Source: a candidate division Zixibacteria bacterium DG_27 (GTDB lineage Bacteria > Zixibacteria > MSB-5A5 > DG-27). From it: a stretch of DNA of 6,289 nucleotides. Below are positions 5,442 through 6,289 of the stretch, one piece after another. Within the stretch, counting starts at the first letter, position 1. Each line of letters begins with the position of its first letter. The translations under genes were made by a program, and so were the position numbers. The DNA lies in assembly GCA_001302725.1 (NCBI GenBank), contig LIZU01000078.1, positions 1 to 6,289 of the forward strand, written 5' to 3'. The notes below the pieces were generated by a model, which was not told the DNA's origin, made no database searches, and saw only the letters and a program-made list of their open reading frames with translations.

Positions 5442-6289
5442 TTACTTGTTCAGAATATGAATTGCCCGGCCCTCGGCGTTCAGAGCGGCCTCCATCACAG
5501 TCTCTGAGAGGGTGGGGTGGGCATGGATGCTTTCGGCTATGTCTTGAGCGGTGGCATCAAGATTGATTGCCAGTGTCGCCTCTGCAATCAGATCCGAAGC
5601 CTTGGGGCCTATGATGTGCACCCCCAAAACCTTACCCGTAGTTTTGTCCGCCATGACTTTAGCCAAGCCATCCATCATCCCCATAGTGCGAGCTCTCCCC
5701 GAGGCCCGGAAAGGAAATCTGCCGATCTTCAACTCGAAGTTCTGATCCCTGGCTTCCTGTTCAGTCAAGCCGACGGAGGCGATCTCCGGCTCGGTGTATA
5801 CCGCTCCGGGAACGGCCCTATAGTCCATGTGTGAATCCTCTCCGGCAATCACCTCAACAGCGATCTCGCCCTCCTTTGAAGCCTTGTGAGCTAGAAGCTT
5901 CCCGCCAACAACGTCACCAATGGCATAGATGCTAGGGACGCTGGTTTTCATCTGGTCGTCGACTTCGATGAAGCCTCGCTTATCTGTCTTAACGCCGGCC
6001 TTGCCCAGTCCAAGACCACTGGTGTCGACCTTCCTGCCCACCGACACCAGAACCTTCTCGCACGTGATCTTTGGCTTGTCCTTTTTCGCCTTGGCGTCGA
6101 CGAGGGAAAGCTCGAATCTGCCATTCACCTTGTTCGCGCCGGAGACCATGGTGGAGGTCATTATCTTCATCCCCTGTTTTTTGAAAATCGCCTCCGCTTG
6201 CGAGGTCAGGTCAACGTCCATACCCGGGAGTATGGTCTCCAGCATCTCCACGATGGTTATCTCCGTCCCCAGGCGCATCCAGACCGTTG
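5442..6289 (-). CDS. lpdA: Dihydrolipoyl dehydrogenase (E3), C-terminal part, 5' end outside the window
   Basis: This enzyme reoxidises protein-bound dihydrolipoamide using FAD and NAD+ in 2-oxoacid dehydrogenase complexes and the glycine cleavage system, in the cytoplasm. About 281 residues are present of the usual 460-480; the frame stays open to the window edge, so the redox-active CxxxxC disulfide and FAD-binding N-terminus lie outside. In order: the end of the NAD-binding domain (VWMRLGTEITIVE, then VLVSVGRKVDT); the second FAD motif IYAIGDVVGG followed by LLAHKASKEG; and the dimer-interface domain (VYTEPEIASVGLTEQEA). The C-terminus carries the catalytic His-Glu pair HAHPTLSE (His at 5517-5519, Glu at 5502-5504), distinguishing it from glutathione or mercuric reductases. 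It is convergent with the SagB operon and separated by three hairpins. The internal Met at 6276-6278 is not the start. Identity is firm; which complex it serves cannot be told here. Confidence 0.93.
   Translation of the reverse strand, partial: TVWMRLGTEITIVEMLETILPGMDVDLTSQAEAIFKKQGMKIMTSTMVSGANKVNGRFELSLVDAKAKKDKPKITCEKVLVSVGRKVDTSGLGLGKAGVKTDKRGFIEVDDQMKTSVPSIYAIGDVVGGKLLAHKASKEGEIAVEVIAGEDSHMDYRAVPGAVYTEPEIASVGLTEQEARDQNFELKIGRFPFRASGRARTMGMMDGLAKVMADKTTGKVLGVHIIGPKASDLIAEATLAINLDATAQDIAESIHAHPTLSETVMEAALNAEGRAIHILNK

Overview
This window of about 6.3 kb comes from a bacterium with an outer membrane. It encodes a Sec-exported beta-barrel protein, a lipoprotein and an exported oxidoreductase. 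The lipoprotein architecture (a tandem fibronectin-like 'NPYPPDGA...LSWSCSDPDSGD' module followed by internalin-type leucine-rich repeats) is one I associate with uncultured FCB-group phyla such as Zixibacteria, KSB1 or Cloacimonadota. That placement is an impression from protein style, not a demonstrated assignment. No rRNA, tRNA, CRISPR array, transposase or phage gene is visible.

Layout. Positions 1-191 are a non-coding leader with at most a weak promoter-like site. Positions 192-2967 hold a tight two-gene surface operon: a Phenol_MetA_deg-like outer-membrane beta-barrel protein that probably starts at a TTG codon, then, 4 nt later, a lipoprotein with an N-terminal beta domain, a fibronectin-like domain and ten near-perfect 22-residue leucine-rich repeats. 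Positions 2968-3147 are a 180-bp intergenic region with a G/C hairpin, a plausible sigma-70 promoter overlapping a 22-bp-periodic direct repeat, and a leader hairpin just before a strong ribosome binding site. Positions 3148-5318 hold a second operon: a flavoprotein of the HpaB / 4-hydroxybutyryl-CoA dehydratase superfamily, then, 23 nt later, a SagB-like nitroreductase-fold protein with a signal peptide. Positions 5319-5441 are a convergent intergenic region with three consecutive perfect hairpins. From 5442 to the window end, on the minus strand, lies the C-terminal two thirds of a dihydrolipoyl dehydrogenase.

How they may work together. The beta-barrel and LRR lipoprotein are probably co-expressed envelope components, the lipoprotein being a binding or adhesion module. 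The HpaB/AbfD-like protein and the SagB-like protein are probably co-transcribed redox enzymes, but a signal peptide on the second would put them in different compartments. The dihydrolipoyl dehydrogenase belongs to central 2-oxoacid dehydrogenase or glycine-cleavage metabolism and is transcribed towards them.

The most interesting signals are: (1) the LRR array, where adjacent repeats 7 and 8 share 45 identical framework bases but differ at four exposed codons, all non-synonymous; and (2) the HpaB/AbfD-family enzyme, which keeps three cysteines at or near the positions of the AbfD [4Fe-4S] ligands but has Tyr in place of the His ligand and lacks other AbfD active-site residues, suggesting an undescribed subfamily.
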